64,000 bases of DNA from Holothuria scabra (Eukaryota; Echinodermata; Holothuroidea; Aspidochirotida; Holothuriidae), in NCBI GenBank assembly GCA_037179385.1, contig CM074193.1, positions 7,585,547 through 7,649,546 of the forward strand. The letters run 5' to 3'. Within the stretch, counting starts at the first letter, position 1, and each line of letters starts with the position of its first letter. The position numbers were made by a program, and so were the translations under genes. Below are positions 26,409-38,277 of this stretch, in pieces. The notes below the pieces were generated by a model. The model had not been told where the DNA came from and did not search any database. It was given only the letters and a program-made list of their open reading frames with translations.

Positions 26409-28131
26409 GGTCTGTATCTTTAAGCAATATTAAGTACATTTTCGTGCGAAGCTGCATGCGTTGATTCTAGCTACTCATAGCTTTTAAACATACATATATT
26501 AGTTCTCCTTCGTACGAAACACACTCAAATTGCTGTCGCCCTAGACCTGGAGAGATAAAATGCCTTCTTCCATAGAGATCTTTTTATTGACGAAACCAAT
26601 CGAATGAAAAGGTACCTGTCAAGTTAAAATATCATTTCCTTTGACTTTTCTCTTGTAGGCAACTTACTTAAAAATCAAGAAAATTATCACTTAGTTTTTC
26701 TATATATGTCCTAAAAGAACATACTTTGTACATTTCCGTACGAATCTGTATAAATGCGTAATAATAATGGAAGTACTTTGTTAACGTATTACTACTACTC
26801 CGTACGAAATATAAACTTTAATAATTCATTTTTAGCCAGACCTGACATAATGCGTTGGCTTTTACAATATTTATTAAACAAGCCTATCGAGTGTAAAGCT
26901 TCGACATTAAAATGTCCTCCTTTTTTACTTTCCCTCGGTTGCATCATCACAAAAAGTGAATGAGTCTTATTGCAAAATTTCAGGTCTGTATCGTTTAGCA
27001 ATATTAAGTACATTTCCGTGCGAAGCTGCATGCATGGATACTAGTTACTGGTAGCTCGTGAACATACATATATTAGTTCTGCTTCGTACGAAACACACTT
27101 AACTTGTTGTCGCCCTAGACCTGGACAGTCAAAATGCCTTCTTCAAAGAGATCTACTTATTGACGAAATCAATCGAGTGAAAAGCTACCTGTCAAGTTAA
27201 AATATCATTTCTTTTGACTTTTTCTTGTGAGCAACTTAAATTCAGAATCAAGGAACTTATCACTAATTTTTTCAATATATGTTTTAAAAGAATATACTTT
27301 GTTCATTTCCGTACGAAACTGCATAAATGCGTTATACTAATGAGAGTACTTTGTAAGCGTATCACTACTTATCCGTACGAAATTTAAACATTAATAATTC
27401 GCCTTTATCCAGACATATGACATAATGCGTTGGGTTTACATATTTATTTATCTAACAAGCCTGTCGGGTGTAAAGCTTCGATATTAAAACGTCCTTCTTT
27501 TGTTTCCTCAATCGGTTGCACCATAACAAAAAGTGAAATAGTCTTATTGCAAAAATTAAGGTATGTATAATTAAGGAATATTAAGTACATTTTCGTGCGA
27601 AGCTGCATGCATTGATACTAGTTACTGGTAGCTCGTAAACATACATATATTAGTTCTACTTGTACGAAACACACTCAAATTGCTGTCGCCCTAGACCTGG
27701 AGAGATAAAATGACTTCTTCCAAAGAGATCTATTAATTGACGAAACCAATCGAGTGAAAAGCTACCTGTCAAGTTAAAATATCATTTCTTTTGACTTTTC
27801 TGTTGTTAGCAACTTTACTTAAAAATCAAGGAAAATATCACTCAGTTTTTCAATATATGCCTTAAAAGAATATACCTTGTATATTTCCGTACGAAACTGT
27901 ATAAATGCGTAATAATAATGAAAGTACTTTTTTAACGTATTACTACTACTCCGTACGAAATATAAACTTAAATAATTCGCCTTTAGCAAGACCTGACAAA
28001 ATGCGTTGGGTTTTACAATATTTATTTATTAAACAAGCCTATCGAGTGTAAACTTCGACATTGAAATGTCCTCTTTTTAAATTTCCCTCGGTTGCACCAT
28101 CACAAAAAGTGAATGAGTCTTATTGCAAAAT

Positions 28132-28397
28132 TTAAAGGGCAAGAACAGACATCCCAAACGGAAGTAGTGTTGTAGACTGTTCAGTTTCAAGATTGGCTGT
28201 TGGGAGTTATGTAACAACATTTTTTTTTTCTCTTCAAATCTGAAAGTTAAAGGAAATTTCTGCTTGGTTTACCTTGAATATACAATAGTTTAATCATAAA
28301 ATGTAATGAATGATACTTTGAAGAGAAAGAAGATGAAAATTGTGTTATTTAGCTGTTTCTTCAAAACAGGTTTGGGGGGACTGCTCTTTACCTTTAA
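28132..28397 (+). mobile_element. TTAA-flanked MITE, copy 3
   Basis: It is practically identical to copy 2 and at the same place in the next 1,988-bp unit. It was copied by the tandem duplication and does not represent a new insertion. Confidence 0.8.
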
Positions 28398-29954
28398 GGT
28401 CTGTATCTTTAAGCAATATTAAGTACATTTTCGTGCGAAGCTGCATGCATTGATTCTAGCTACTCATAGCTTTTAAACATACATATATTAGTTCTCCTTC
28501 GTACGAAACACACTCAAATTGCTGTCGCCCTAGACCTGGAGAGATAAAATGCCTTCTTCCATAGAGATCTTTTTATTGACGAAACCAATCGAATGAAAAG
28601 GTACCTGTCAAGTTAAAATATCATTTCCTTTGACTTTTCTCTTGTAGGCAACTTACCTAAAAATCAAGAAAATTATCACTTAGTTTTTCTATATATGTCC
28701 TAAAAGAACATACTTTGTACATTTCCGTACGAATCTGTATAAATGCGTAATAATAATGGAAGTACTTTGTTAACGTATTACTACTACTCCGTACGAAATA
28801 TAAACTTTAATAATTCATTTTTAGCCAGACCTGACATAATGCGTTGGCTTTTACAATATTTATTAAACAAGCCTATCGAGTGTAAAGCTTCGACATTGAA
28901 ATGTCCTCCTTTTTACTTTCCCTCGGTTGCATCATCACAAAAAGTGAATGAGTCTTATTGCAAAATTTCAGGTCTGTATCATTTAGCAATATTAAGTACA
29001 TTTCCGTGCGAAGCTGCATGCATGGATACTAGTTATTGGTAGCTCGTGAACATACATTTATTAGGACTACTTCGTACGAAACAAACTTAACTTGCTGTCG
29101 CCCTAGACCTGGACAGTCAAAATGCCTTCTTCAGAGAGATCTTCTTATTGACGAAATCAATCGAGTGAAAAGCTACCTGTCAAGTTAAAATATCATTTCT
29201 TTAGACTTTTTCTTGTGAGCAACTTAAATTCAGAATCAAGGAACTTATCACTCATTTTTGAAATATAATGTCTTAAAAGAAAAAAAGTTAAAATGCCTTT
29301 TTTCGGGCTTTCTCGCCTTATCAGTTCAGTCTCATAAAAAATTAGGACAACTTTAGTTGTTGCTCAACTTGAGGTCATATCCCCAAACATCATTTCTTAC
29401 AGTTTTGTACGGAGCCGCATTCCTGCGTAACAAAAATTTGAAGCGCTCGTAATCATAGATTAATGAACTTTGTACGGAACAGAATTGAAGTGTTGTCGCA
29501 TTTTACAATGGACAGACAAAATGCCTTATCTTACTGGATCTATTTGCTAAACAAACCAATCGAGTAAAAAGCTACTACAAAAATAGAATATTTTTATTTT
29601 AACTTTCTCCCGGGTGCAACATCACACAAACTGAAGTGAAATTATCGCCGAATTTAGGACTATATCGATAAAGTACTTAATACTCTTTCGTACGAAGAAG
29701 CTGTGTCCATGCGTAATAATAATTTGGATAGCTCGTAAACATTTGTTAGTTTTCTTTTGTGCGAACCAAACTAAAAATACAGTCGTCTTTAAGCCGGGAC
29801 AGACGAAAATGTTTAATCTTACTGAATCTTTTTCTTGATGAAACCAATCGATTGGAGAACTAAAGTTCACCTCACGTTGAAATGTCATTTTTTTTACTTT
29901 CTCCCGTCAACATTCTCAAAAAAAAAAAATGAAGACAACTTGGCGCTAAGTTTT

Positions 29955-30475
29955 AGGTCTTAATCGACGGTTTTGGTGAAAGCAACCATGGACTGACCCT
30001 AATCCTCTTTTAAAGGCCCATCGAGGCCAAATGGAAAGGACCTTGGAAAAGTTACCTCTGCTATTGATAGAGGACACATGCGCGGATACCCCAAAGTGGG
30101 TTTTGCGGTATATATCAACCTGCCCACTCCTTACAGAAAAAGTTAATATGCGTGTTTCCTTCATAATACGTAGCACAATTGTTTTTTAAAACAAAACTTA
30201 TTTTGCGGTCACATACGCGGATACCTGCGAATATTTGTGAAATATTTTTGGAGTGAATGGATTCAACGGTTTACTTTTAGCAAGATATAGGCCCATATTT
30301 GTAATATAATTTTTACGAATTCAAGATAATTTAAATCGTTGTCGGTCGCGATATGCATTGGTCTTACGTGATCTTTCTTGATTTGGTAACCATTATTTTC
30401 CAGTAAAGCTCTACCCCTCAAACTGAAGTGTCCAATAGCTATATTGTAAATTTTTTTATGGCGTTACCTCAACTT
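29955..30475 (+). repeat. Satellite-interrupting repeat, copy 1
   Basis: It shares ordered blocks with 31480-32095: AGCAACCATGG or AGAGCCATGG; GGCCCA(T/C)(C/G)GAGGCCAAA; GATATGCATTGGTCTT; AAGTGTCCAATAGC. It has no known family and no coding frame. Confidence 0.7.
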
Positions 30476-31479
30476 AAATCAGGACAACTGAGTAGCCGGT
30501 AAACATATCTTTGTTTTACTTCGCACGAAGTAGTATTTAATTGTTGTCGCCTTTAAGCTTGGGCACACAAAATGTATCTTATACTGGATCCATTTGCTGA
30601 CGAAACCAGTCGAGTGAAAAGCTTCCCCTCAAGTTGAAATCTCATTTTTTTGACTTTCTATTGTAAGCAACTTAACTTAAAATAAGGAAACTTATAACTC
30701 AGTTTTTCCATATGTATAATAAATAATTCACTTCGTACGTTTCCGTACAAAGCTGTATATATGCGTACTAATGATTTTAGCGCTTTGTAAACATACATTA
30801 CAACAACTTCGTGCGAAACATAAAATGTTTAAGTTTTACGCGTCTAGCCGGGATCGACACAGTGCATAGATAGTTCTCGATCTATTTCTTAAACAAACCA
30901 ATCGAGACTCCACTTAAAAGCTACTACATTGAAATGTCTTGACTTTTCCTCGGGTGCATCATTTCACAAATTAAAGGGAACTTCCATCGCTAAGTTTATA
31001 TCACCAAACAATATTTCGTACATTTTGTAAAAAGATGTATTAATTCATGCGCCAATAGCGATATGAGTAGCTTGTACACACGTTCAAGTTCTACTTCGTG
31101 CGAAATAATATTAAATTGTTGTTGACTTTAAATCGGAACAGAAAATGTGCTTTAATTTCACTATTGCTATGGCCAAAACAATCGAGTGAAAAGCTGTACC
31201 CCGCGCATGGATTTCTTTGAACTTTCTTTGGTAAGCAAGTTAACTTAAAACTGAAGTAAATGCACTCTATTTTTAGATATATACATATCGCAAGCAACAT
31301 ACTCCGTATATTTTCGTACGATAGGTGAATTCGTAATTATCATCTTAGTTCTTCGTAGCAAATATTAGTACTTCTTCGTACGAAACATAATTCTTCCGCC
31401 TTTAGCCGGAAATGATATAGTGAGTCGGTCTTACTTGATCTATTTGTTAAACAAGCCAATAAATAACTTGTCCCTCAGC

Positions 31480-32095
31480 TTAGGTCTGAATGGATGTTTG
31501 TTTGCTAAAGAGCCATGGTCTCATCATAAGACTCCTCTAATTAAGGGCCCACGGAGGCCAAAGAGAAGGGACCTCGGAAAAGAGTCGCTATTTTCTTTAT
31601 CGAGAACACTAGTGGGAATACTCCCAAATGGATGTTGTGATATTACCCCCCCCCCCCCCTTCCCACAAGTTGCATAAGAGCCCAAGAGTCTAAAAGCGGT
31701 TTTTACCCACCGCAGTAATGCCGTAACAGTAATTTCTTTTACCGTAACACCAATTTTGAGGTCCATTTTCGACCGCCCCCCTATGAAGGCTACCATGGCC
31801 CATTGGGAGGAGAAAAGGCAAAGTTTGGTCAAGTTTCCAGTACCGGGATACTCTACGTTCGCTAACTTTAGCAATATATAGATCATAATTGTTATATATT
31901 TTCTACGAAAAGAATTTAAATCGTTGCTGGACCAGGGAGTTGCAACTCCCTGGCTGGACGATATGCATTGGTCTTTGAAGTATGTATATATTTGGTAACC
32001 AACATTTTCCAGTAGAGCGTGACCCCGCAAGCAAGCTTAAGTGTCCAATAGCCTTTTAAAAGCTTGCTGTTTTTATGTGTTATCTCACCTAAAAA
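31480..32095 (+). repeat. Satellite-interrupting repeat, copy 2
   Basis: This is the counterpart of the copy at 29955. It carries an extra palindromic insert at about 31927-31957 and a C-tract near 31646 that copy 1 lacks. Confidence 0.7.
31932..31953. repeat. Perfect 22-bp palindrome
   Basis: CCAGGGAGTTG is followed directly by its exact reverse complement. Comparison with the sister repeat at about 30343 shows that the palindrome and a few flanking bases are an insertion in this copy. Confidence 0.9.
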
Positions 32096-32966
32096 TAAAG
32101 CAACTTGTTCAATTTTAGACCAATATATCACAATCTATACTTTGCGCGGTTTCGTACGAAGTTGCACGCTAATTAACTCAGCTGTTTGTAACATATTCTA
32201 GTGACGATTTCGTACGAAGTGAAACTCAACGTTGTAGTCTGCCTTTAATTTGAGTTTTTTTCGTATGTTATCTCAATCATGAGCGCAAGTTATTGCTAAT
32301 TTTTGGACCTAGACATCACATGCAATGTGTAAGTACGTTTTCGTACGAAGCTGTTTAAATGTATGGTAATAAATCGAGTGTTTCTAAAACTTTCGCGATA
32401 TATGTTAGAACTCGTACGAAATATATAAGCTCATTGAACTGCAACTTTTTTTTTTGTTTCCTTCGCATTACATAATTATATGATGAATGAACGAGTAAAA
32501 AAAATAAACAGTTATTTACAGTAACGTCGGTTTTACATACAAACTAGAATTCAATAACTTTATGATGTATCACCAAACATTGAACATAGTTCACTACATG
32601 AAAAGATCCACACAGAACTTTGACTATGATTCATACTACGCTATGCGATTTGCGCCAGTCACTTGCTTGCAATCCATTACGACTTAACTTTTCCTTCAAT
32701 TCAGAACATTCGAGGCTTCCGTAGACATCGAGTACGCTGAATTTTTACTCCCGTGGAAGCTAATGTTATGTCTGTACACCCTCTTCCGTTGTGTTCACAC
32801 AGCGTTCATCCACGCACCTATTTTAGAGTGGTACAGTCAACGCGGTTATCGTCATGGCGTGAACGGGACATGATCCGACCTTTATTTGGTACAACTATAG
32901 AATACAGCCGGGTATGAAGACGACATTTCTCATCCCAGATTATTTTTTCGGTCGTCCAAACCACAG

Positions 32967-33055
32967 GCGCTCGGTACTAACGTTAGTAGTATAGGCTGGC
33001 CAACACTATTATAAAACACGGATAGTGTTGGCCAGCCTATACTAGTACCGAGCGC
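32967..33055. repeat. Strong hairpin with a 34-bp stem
   Basis: The outer stem of 13 bp (GCGCTCGGTACTA, 32967-32979, with 33043-33055) and the inner stem of 21 bp (32989-33009 with 33022-33042) are both perfect. They are separated on the left by a 9-nt bulge, and the loop has 12 nt. The flanks share a GT(C/G)GTCCAAAC direct repeat, which may be a target duplication. Confidence 0.85.
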
Positions 33056-33059
33056 AAGT

Positions 33060-33355
33060 GGTCCAAACTGCTATGCTGGAGTAGGCCTAACTAATATTAG
33101 GCTGCACTACAGTGGTGTATATAGGCCTAGGCTGTGCGTACAAAGGCTACAACCAAAACTAAAAGCAGAGCGGCTACAGCCTTATATTAAGATAGGCTTA
33201 GGACTAACGTTAGGCCTAGGCCTATGTAAATATAGGCTACGAGGTACAACTATAGAATACCCAGCCTCATCAACTAATACCACTAAGCTGCATCCGGATG
33301 CTGAGTCGCAGTCATCAACTACATGACGTCATACCTATGCGTAACTCCCGAATGA
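33060..33355. other. Gene-free stretch
   Basis: It holds several copies of the short palindrome TAGGCCTA or AGGCCTAGGC, common in genomes of this kind, and no gene. Confidence 0.4.
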
Positions 33356-33857
33356 CGACTTCGACTCAGCATCCAGCTCCAGATGGATGCTAAGTCGATG
33401 TGGAAATACTCCCTCTCACTGGGACTACGACTCGGCATCCAGCTCTAGATGGATGCCAAGTGCAGGCTATAAATAACTCCCTCGCACTGCGACTTCGACT
33501 CAGCATCCAGCTCACTCCCCCTCACTGGGACTACGACTCAGCCTCACTGCGACTTCGACTCAGCATCCAGCTCCAGATGGATGCTAAGTGAATTTGCTAA
33601 GCATCATGTAACAGACTATAAATAACCCCCCCTCACTGCGACTTCGACTCAGCATCCAGCTCCAGATGGATGCTAAGTGAATTTGCTAAGCATTATGTAA
33701 CAGGCTATAAATAACCCCCCCTCACTGCGAATTCGACTCAGCATCCAGCTCCAGATGGATGCTAAGTCGATGTGGAAAGAATCGTGTAACAGGCTATTTA
33801 TAAATAACTCCACCTCACTACGACTTCAACTCAGCATCCAGCTCCAGATGGATGCTA
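33355..33857 (+). repeat. 89-93 bp minisatellite, left part
   Basis: Units are marked by GACTCAGCATCCAGCTCCAG, with starts at 33557, 33646 and 33735 (89 bp apart) and older truncated units before. Within a unit TCGACTCAGCATCC pairs with GGATGCTAAGTCGA, giving a 14-bp stem with one mismatch. The array is broken by a transposon at 33858 and resumes at 40561. Confidence 0.88.
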
Positions 33858-34495
33858 CAGTACCGATTCGTCGAGGTTAGCCGACGTTGACGCACGATAC
33901 GATGACTTACTATCAGAGACTAACTTTGACGACCAGCAGTTTTTCTCTAATTTTCTAATCGTCAAATATCGTCAAATCAACTCCAGTAATCCATACCTAG
34001 AGAACATCTATTGATGAGAAGATTACATCGACCGCACTTCGGTCATACAATGAAAAAGATCGTCATAATCCCGACGGCTTGACGATCTATTGTGCGTGTT
34101 TTATAATCCTCTCAATACCAGCAAAACTGTACTCCGTAATCTTTGACACAATAGTGTGCATGAATGGACCACTAAACAGGCCGCTATTCAGAGGAAGTAA
34201 CATCGTGACAAAAGAGCTTGCACGACACATTAGGCTTTTAATGCCACAGAAAGTTGACTAGGTTCTAACTTGAACAAATACTAGATCTTGCCTAAAATGG
34301 AAAATGTTACCCTAACAGGGAAATCAGAACCAAATTTTCTACTCGATCCAATCACACACGTACCGTAATTTGCGTGTACAGCTTTTTAATGTGTTATGTA
34401 CATGCAAAACCCTGCACTGCCTTCACAAACCCCTTCAACAAATCTTCCACAAATGTTGTCCTACGGTATTCCTATGCAAGATCATTAAAGGTGTG

Positions 34496-35800
34496 GTTTC
34501 TCTTTTTTCAAAACGGAGATTTTCAGGAGCTACTGTCAACTGTAGTGGACAGAGTTTTCCAAAGCGTAGGAAGCTTCAAACATATCAAATTCCGATCAAC
34601 CTCAAATCTTCTAAATGATACGTACAATTTTTTGAATTTCTTTTAATCATAATGGAGATTTTCAAAAGTTAAGAAGGGGGTCTGAAAGTTGTTCTGCTCT
34701 TGCAAAAAAATGTTTCCCGGTTCCGACCTGAAGGCTTTAATCGCTCAGAAATAATTCCGACAATCAAAAGAAAGAAAAATAATCCCGATCATTTGAAAAC
34801 TTCTTCGTTATATGTTGTCGGTGATAAATTCTCCCTCCCTCAAGCCGAATGCCTTATCGTGAGAGACACAAGGGGTGAGGATGAGCCGGTACATCAAACA
34901 GTCAAATGCGATCGATATTCATGAAAAAATTTGTATTTCCTACATTCTTACTCTGCATGTCCGTAAGGAGTGCCTCTGACAACCTCTCTGGGGTGTACGT
35001 TAGTGCGTTTTTTTTTTTCAAAACGGAGATTTAAGAATTTGATAAGGGTTTTGTTTGTTTTATCCCATTTTGTATGGAAGGATGTCTGCAGTTTTCCAAA
35101 GGGCAATGGGCTTCAAACATGCAGAAAAACATCATCAAGCTGAAATATTCCAAATGACTTGTGCGACGTTTCCTTTTTACAACGGAGATTCCAAAAGTTA
35201 AGGAAGGGATCTGCAAGTTCTCCCGCTCGCGCAAGAATGTTTCCCGGTTTGGACATGACAAAAAATATCTGAGGAGTTGTTAAAGGTTACTAGTCACAAA
35301 ATTGAGAAGATTTAAATCGCGCAGGCAGTCAAAGGAAGAAAGAGAATTCCGATCGAAAATTTTATCGTTATGTTTTAGCTGATACATTCTTCATCCCCCT
35401 AGCTGTATACCTTATCGTGAGAGACATTATCTATAAGGAGTAAAGATAGGCCGGTGCATTTGAAAAATTCAATTTCGATTTAGTATTTCAAATTTTTTTG
35501 TCTTACATTCTTCCTCTGTAAGGGATGCTTGTGACATTTCTCTCTGGGTGTTTTTTCTTTTTCAAAATGGAGATTTAGGAATTTGATCGCGACTTTGTTT
35601 GGTTTGTTTTACACCGTTATTTATGGGGAGCTTTCCAAACTGCAACAAAGCTTCAAACAGTTAGAAAAGGCCTATCGAGCTCAAATATTCCAAATGACCT
35701 GTGCTGATTTTCCCTTAATCTGTTAATACAACAAAGATTTTCAAAAGTTGAAGAGGAGCTCTGGAAATTCTCCCACTAGCTCAAGATGGGTTCGGATTCC
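34496..35800 (+). repeat. Degenerate ~510-545 bp tandem repeats inside the 6.7-kb element
   Basis: AAAACGGAGATTTTCAGG (34513), AAAACGGAGATTTAAG (35020) and AAAATGGAGATTTAGG (35563) mark successive units. Each is followed by shared phrases such as AAAAGTTAAGRARGG, TTTCCCGGTT and CCTTATCGTGAGAGACA. There is no coding frame. Confidence 0.7.
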
Positions 35801-37781
35801 GACAGGAAGAAAAAAATCCGACGAGTTGTACAAGTTCTTAACTTTACGTGTGAAAATGTTTCCGTATGTTTGAAATGGCTCTTAACAGCCAAAAATATTT
35901 GAAAAAATCCAAACTCGCGTAAAAATTCTGATTGCGAGCAAATCCTGCTAAGCTTAAGAAGTTTTTTAAGTATAAAGCATTCTCTCTTAAGGAAGTTGCA
36001 GCTCTACTAGTTCTTCCGATATTTATAGAAATGCTGCGAATTGTTTTAGGCTCCAACACATGCAAAGGAAAAAAGAAACCAAACGGGCCCTTAAACTGTT
36101 AGGTTTTCGTTAATTTCACAAGATAAATGAAGTTTGTTACAGTGCAGTTGTTCCAACGGGAAAAAATAATATAATAACTGCGTCGATCTTGTGATCGTTT
36201 TTCGAATAGAATCCAATGCATTATAATATCGTACCGACCCTAGTCTACTGAGAGTTTTCGAATTAAGTAAAAAATGGATTAGTTGGCTTGTTATTTTAAG
36301 GGTAATGCCCCCCCCCCCCCCCTTACGGGACCTACCCGATCTTCCCGAGGTTCGATGTTCCCCGTTTTCGTATGTCTCAATGATTTGGCGATGGTTACAA
36401 GGTTCGTTATTCCCGGGGTTAGATGTTCCGAGAATTGCAGATGTACCCAACAGTAAGCCCCAATTGGGAGAAGGCTGAGCACCCCCGTTAAAAGCCTGGT
36501 CCTGGTGCGCCCTCTCCACGCTCTATCTAGTCCCATGTCCCCCGTCCTATGTAGTCCACCCAACGAGGAACCTTGCATTTCTTCCCGCAAGCCTAAACAA
36601 ACCCAAGTTTATTACGCATGCTAAACGGAAAGTGTCTTACCTTTGTAAAAGTTTTTTATTCCACACAGAAATGTTATATATCCCAATAAAATCCATTTTG
36701 TACCAGTACAGATGAATATTCAGTAGACCAACTGCGATTGCCTGGGCTAACTGTTGGGAATTTGTTCCACAACAAGCTTTACGCTCACTAACTGCCGATT
36801 TAAAAAGCACAAGTTGTTTTTACGCTGTCTCCAATGTTTGAAACAAATGCTTGAGTCCCGTTTTCCCAGGGTTCAAAAACATCGAGGAATCTGTCAATCA
36901 TATGTTACCATTTTGTGCAGCTGGGTGAATGACCTGTGTTCTCATGCGCACCTGTTTGATGTTTACCGCCCAGTAGACTAGATGACGCGAGGGCTGTCTA
37001 GAATCTTCTACGTTTGTCAAGAATTTGTCATACGTTTGGCGCCGTACTTGTTGCAGATGTAGGTCGTGTCACCGTGCCATGTATTTTCTTGGCTTGGGTT
37101 TTACATATCCAGCAAAACCAAAAGGCCCGCGTGGGACTTTGTTGGGGACGTCGTTCATTTGAACACGTGCCCCCATCCCCTGAAAAAATGCCCCTTGAAA
37201 AGTATTGGCCACTCTCCGGTACATTTGTCTGGCTGCGGGTGTGGGCTTTGACATCTAAGTAAATTACAATTTTTCCCCCACTTCTTCACTTGCGGGGGCG
37301 AAGGCCCCCCTTGCCCCCCTGGGATTTGCGCACCTGAAGCAGGAAGAATTTATAGTGGATGCACGCACGCGAGGCATGGACATAGAAACTATGGGCGCTT
37401 TCCCGAAAACACCAAGGGTGTAACCAGTCCGTTTTGGCCGTCTGGTAGGGGGGACAAAGCTCAAGAGGTTTCCGAATCCGTACCAGTGGCCCCTTCTTTT
37501 CCTCTCTTTCCTGCCTTTCTTCCCTACCCGATTTTTCTGCCCAGGCGCGGATCCAAGGGGGGGGGGGGATTTTATCCGCTAATCTCCCTTTCGTCAAATC
37601 AACAACAAAACAAACGGGAAATTTGAGCAGAGCAACTCCCTCACAACCCTGCTTTCTCATAAGTCAGGTCCTCCTTTTGAAATGTCTGAATCCGTGCTGC
37701 TGACCACCCCACTGGTTACGACCCTGTGAAACTTGGAACTCGTAGCTGTTTACAACCCCCAACCCACCCGCCCAACCCCCT

Positions 37782-38060
37782 TTACAAAAATGAACGATAA
37801 CCACATTGGCCGAAGCAATAGTATCCAATCGTTTCTGACAGATATTTCTGTATAATTTTATTGCCCCACATCACTCCACCAAATCTATCTGTTACAAACA
37901 TTCCAGTTTTTCTTGAGACCGACTTCAGTAAACGCTGACTTGGTCCATGCATTTTAACGAAAACAACTGATCTACTGAACAGTGCTTCGTAAATACTTCT
38001 ACACTGAATTTTACTTGCATACAGAGTGTGCACGATTAAACTAGAGAGCGAGTCGTACAA
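37782..38060 (-). CDS. Hypothetical ORF in the 6.7-kb element
   Basis: This is a 92-codon frame of no recognised family (it starts MYDSLSSLIVHTLY). It points away from the plus-strand ORF at 38278, and the ~217 bp between them are comparatively rich in CpG, which could be a two-way promoter. It may equally be chance. Confidence 0.2.
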   Translation of the reverse strand: MYDSLSSLIVHTLYASKIQCRSIYEALFSRSVVFVKMHGPSQRLLKSVSRKTGMFVTDRFGGVMWGNKIIQKYLSETIGYYCFGQCGYRSFL

Positions 38061-38277
38061 GTGGCCGACAGCTCGAGCGGGCTGCGTCGGCCTGAGAAAC
38101 GGAGATTGGTTACGTCATTGGAAAGTCCCACTAACGCTCGCCGCTGATTTGCTGTAATTGTTGTCACGGCGAAGCACATGACGTTTTACGCCACGGTCAT
38201 TGGCGGGATAAATGCGTAGGTGTGTTTTACGTGGAACCTTCGGAAGCTAAAAACGAACTGTACAGCCTTGCGGGACC

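Larger units (their letters stand above)
24996..28970 (+). repeat. ~1,988-bp tandem duplication within the satellite
   Basis: The phrase GGTCTGTATC marks unit starts at 24996, 26983 and 28971. The two full units are almost identical over their central and right parts, including a MITE at the same relative place (26145 and 28134, exactly 1,989 apart). A third partial unit runs to about 29280. The near identity implies a recent event. Confidence 0.88.
23870..32450 (+). repeat. TTCGTACGAA satellite, main forward block
   Basis: Monomers are in forward orientation and mostly paired as dimers. Type A begins GTACATTTCCGTACGAAACT and type B begins GTACATTTTCGTGCGAAGCT. Dimer starts at 24416, 24996 and 25571 give a 575-580 bp period. 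The block is interrupted by two MITE copies and by two copies of another repeat (29955 and 31480). Short recurrent open frames at 24188, 26754 and 28743 are a by-product of the repeat and do not indicate a gene. Confidence 0.85.

Noticed and set aside
24188..29042. Repeated ~70-100 codon frames (24188, 26754, 28743) with nearly the same start MRNNN
   Set aside because: They recur because the satellite monomer recurs. They start at GTG/ATG-like points within non-coding repeat, shift length with each unit and resemble no protein.
20900..32450. A CRISPR-like or retroviral structure in the repeat block
   Set aside because: Units are ~290 bp with no short spacers, and no long terminal repeats, gag or pol frames are present.
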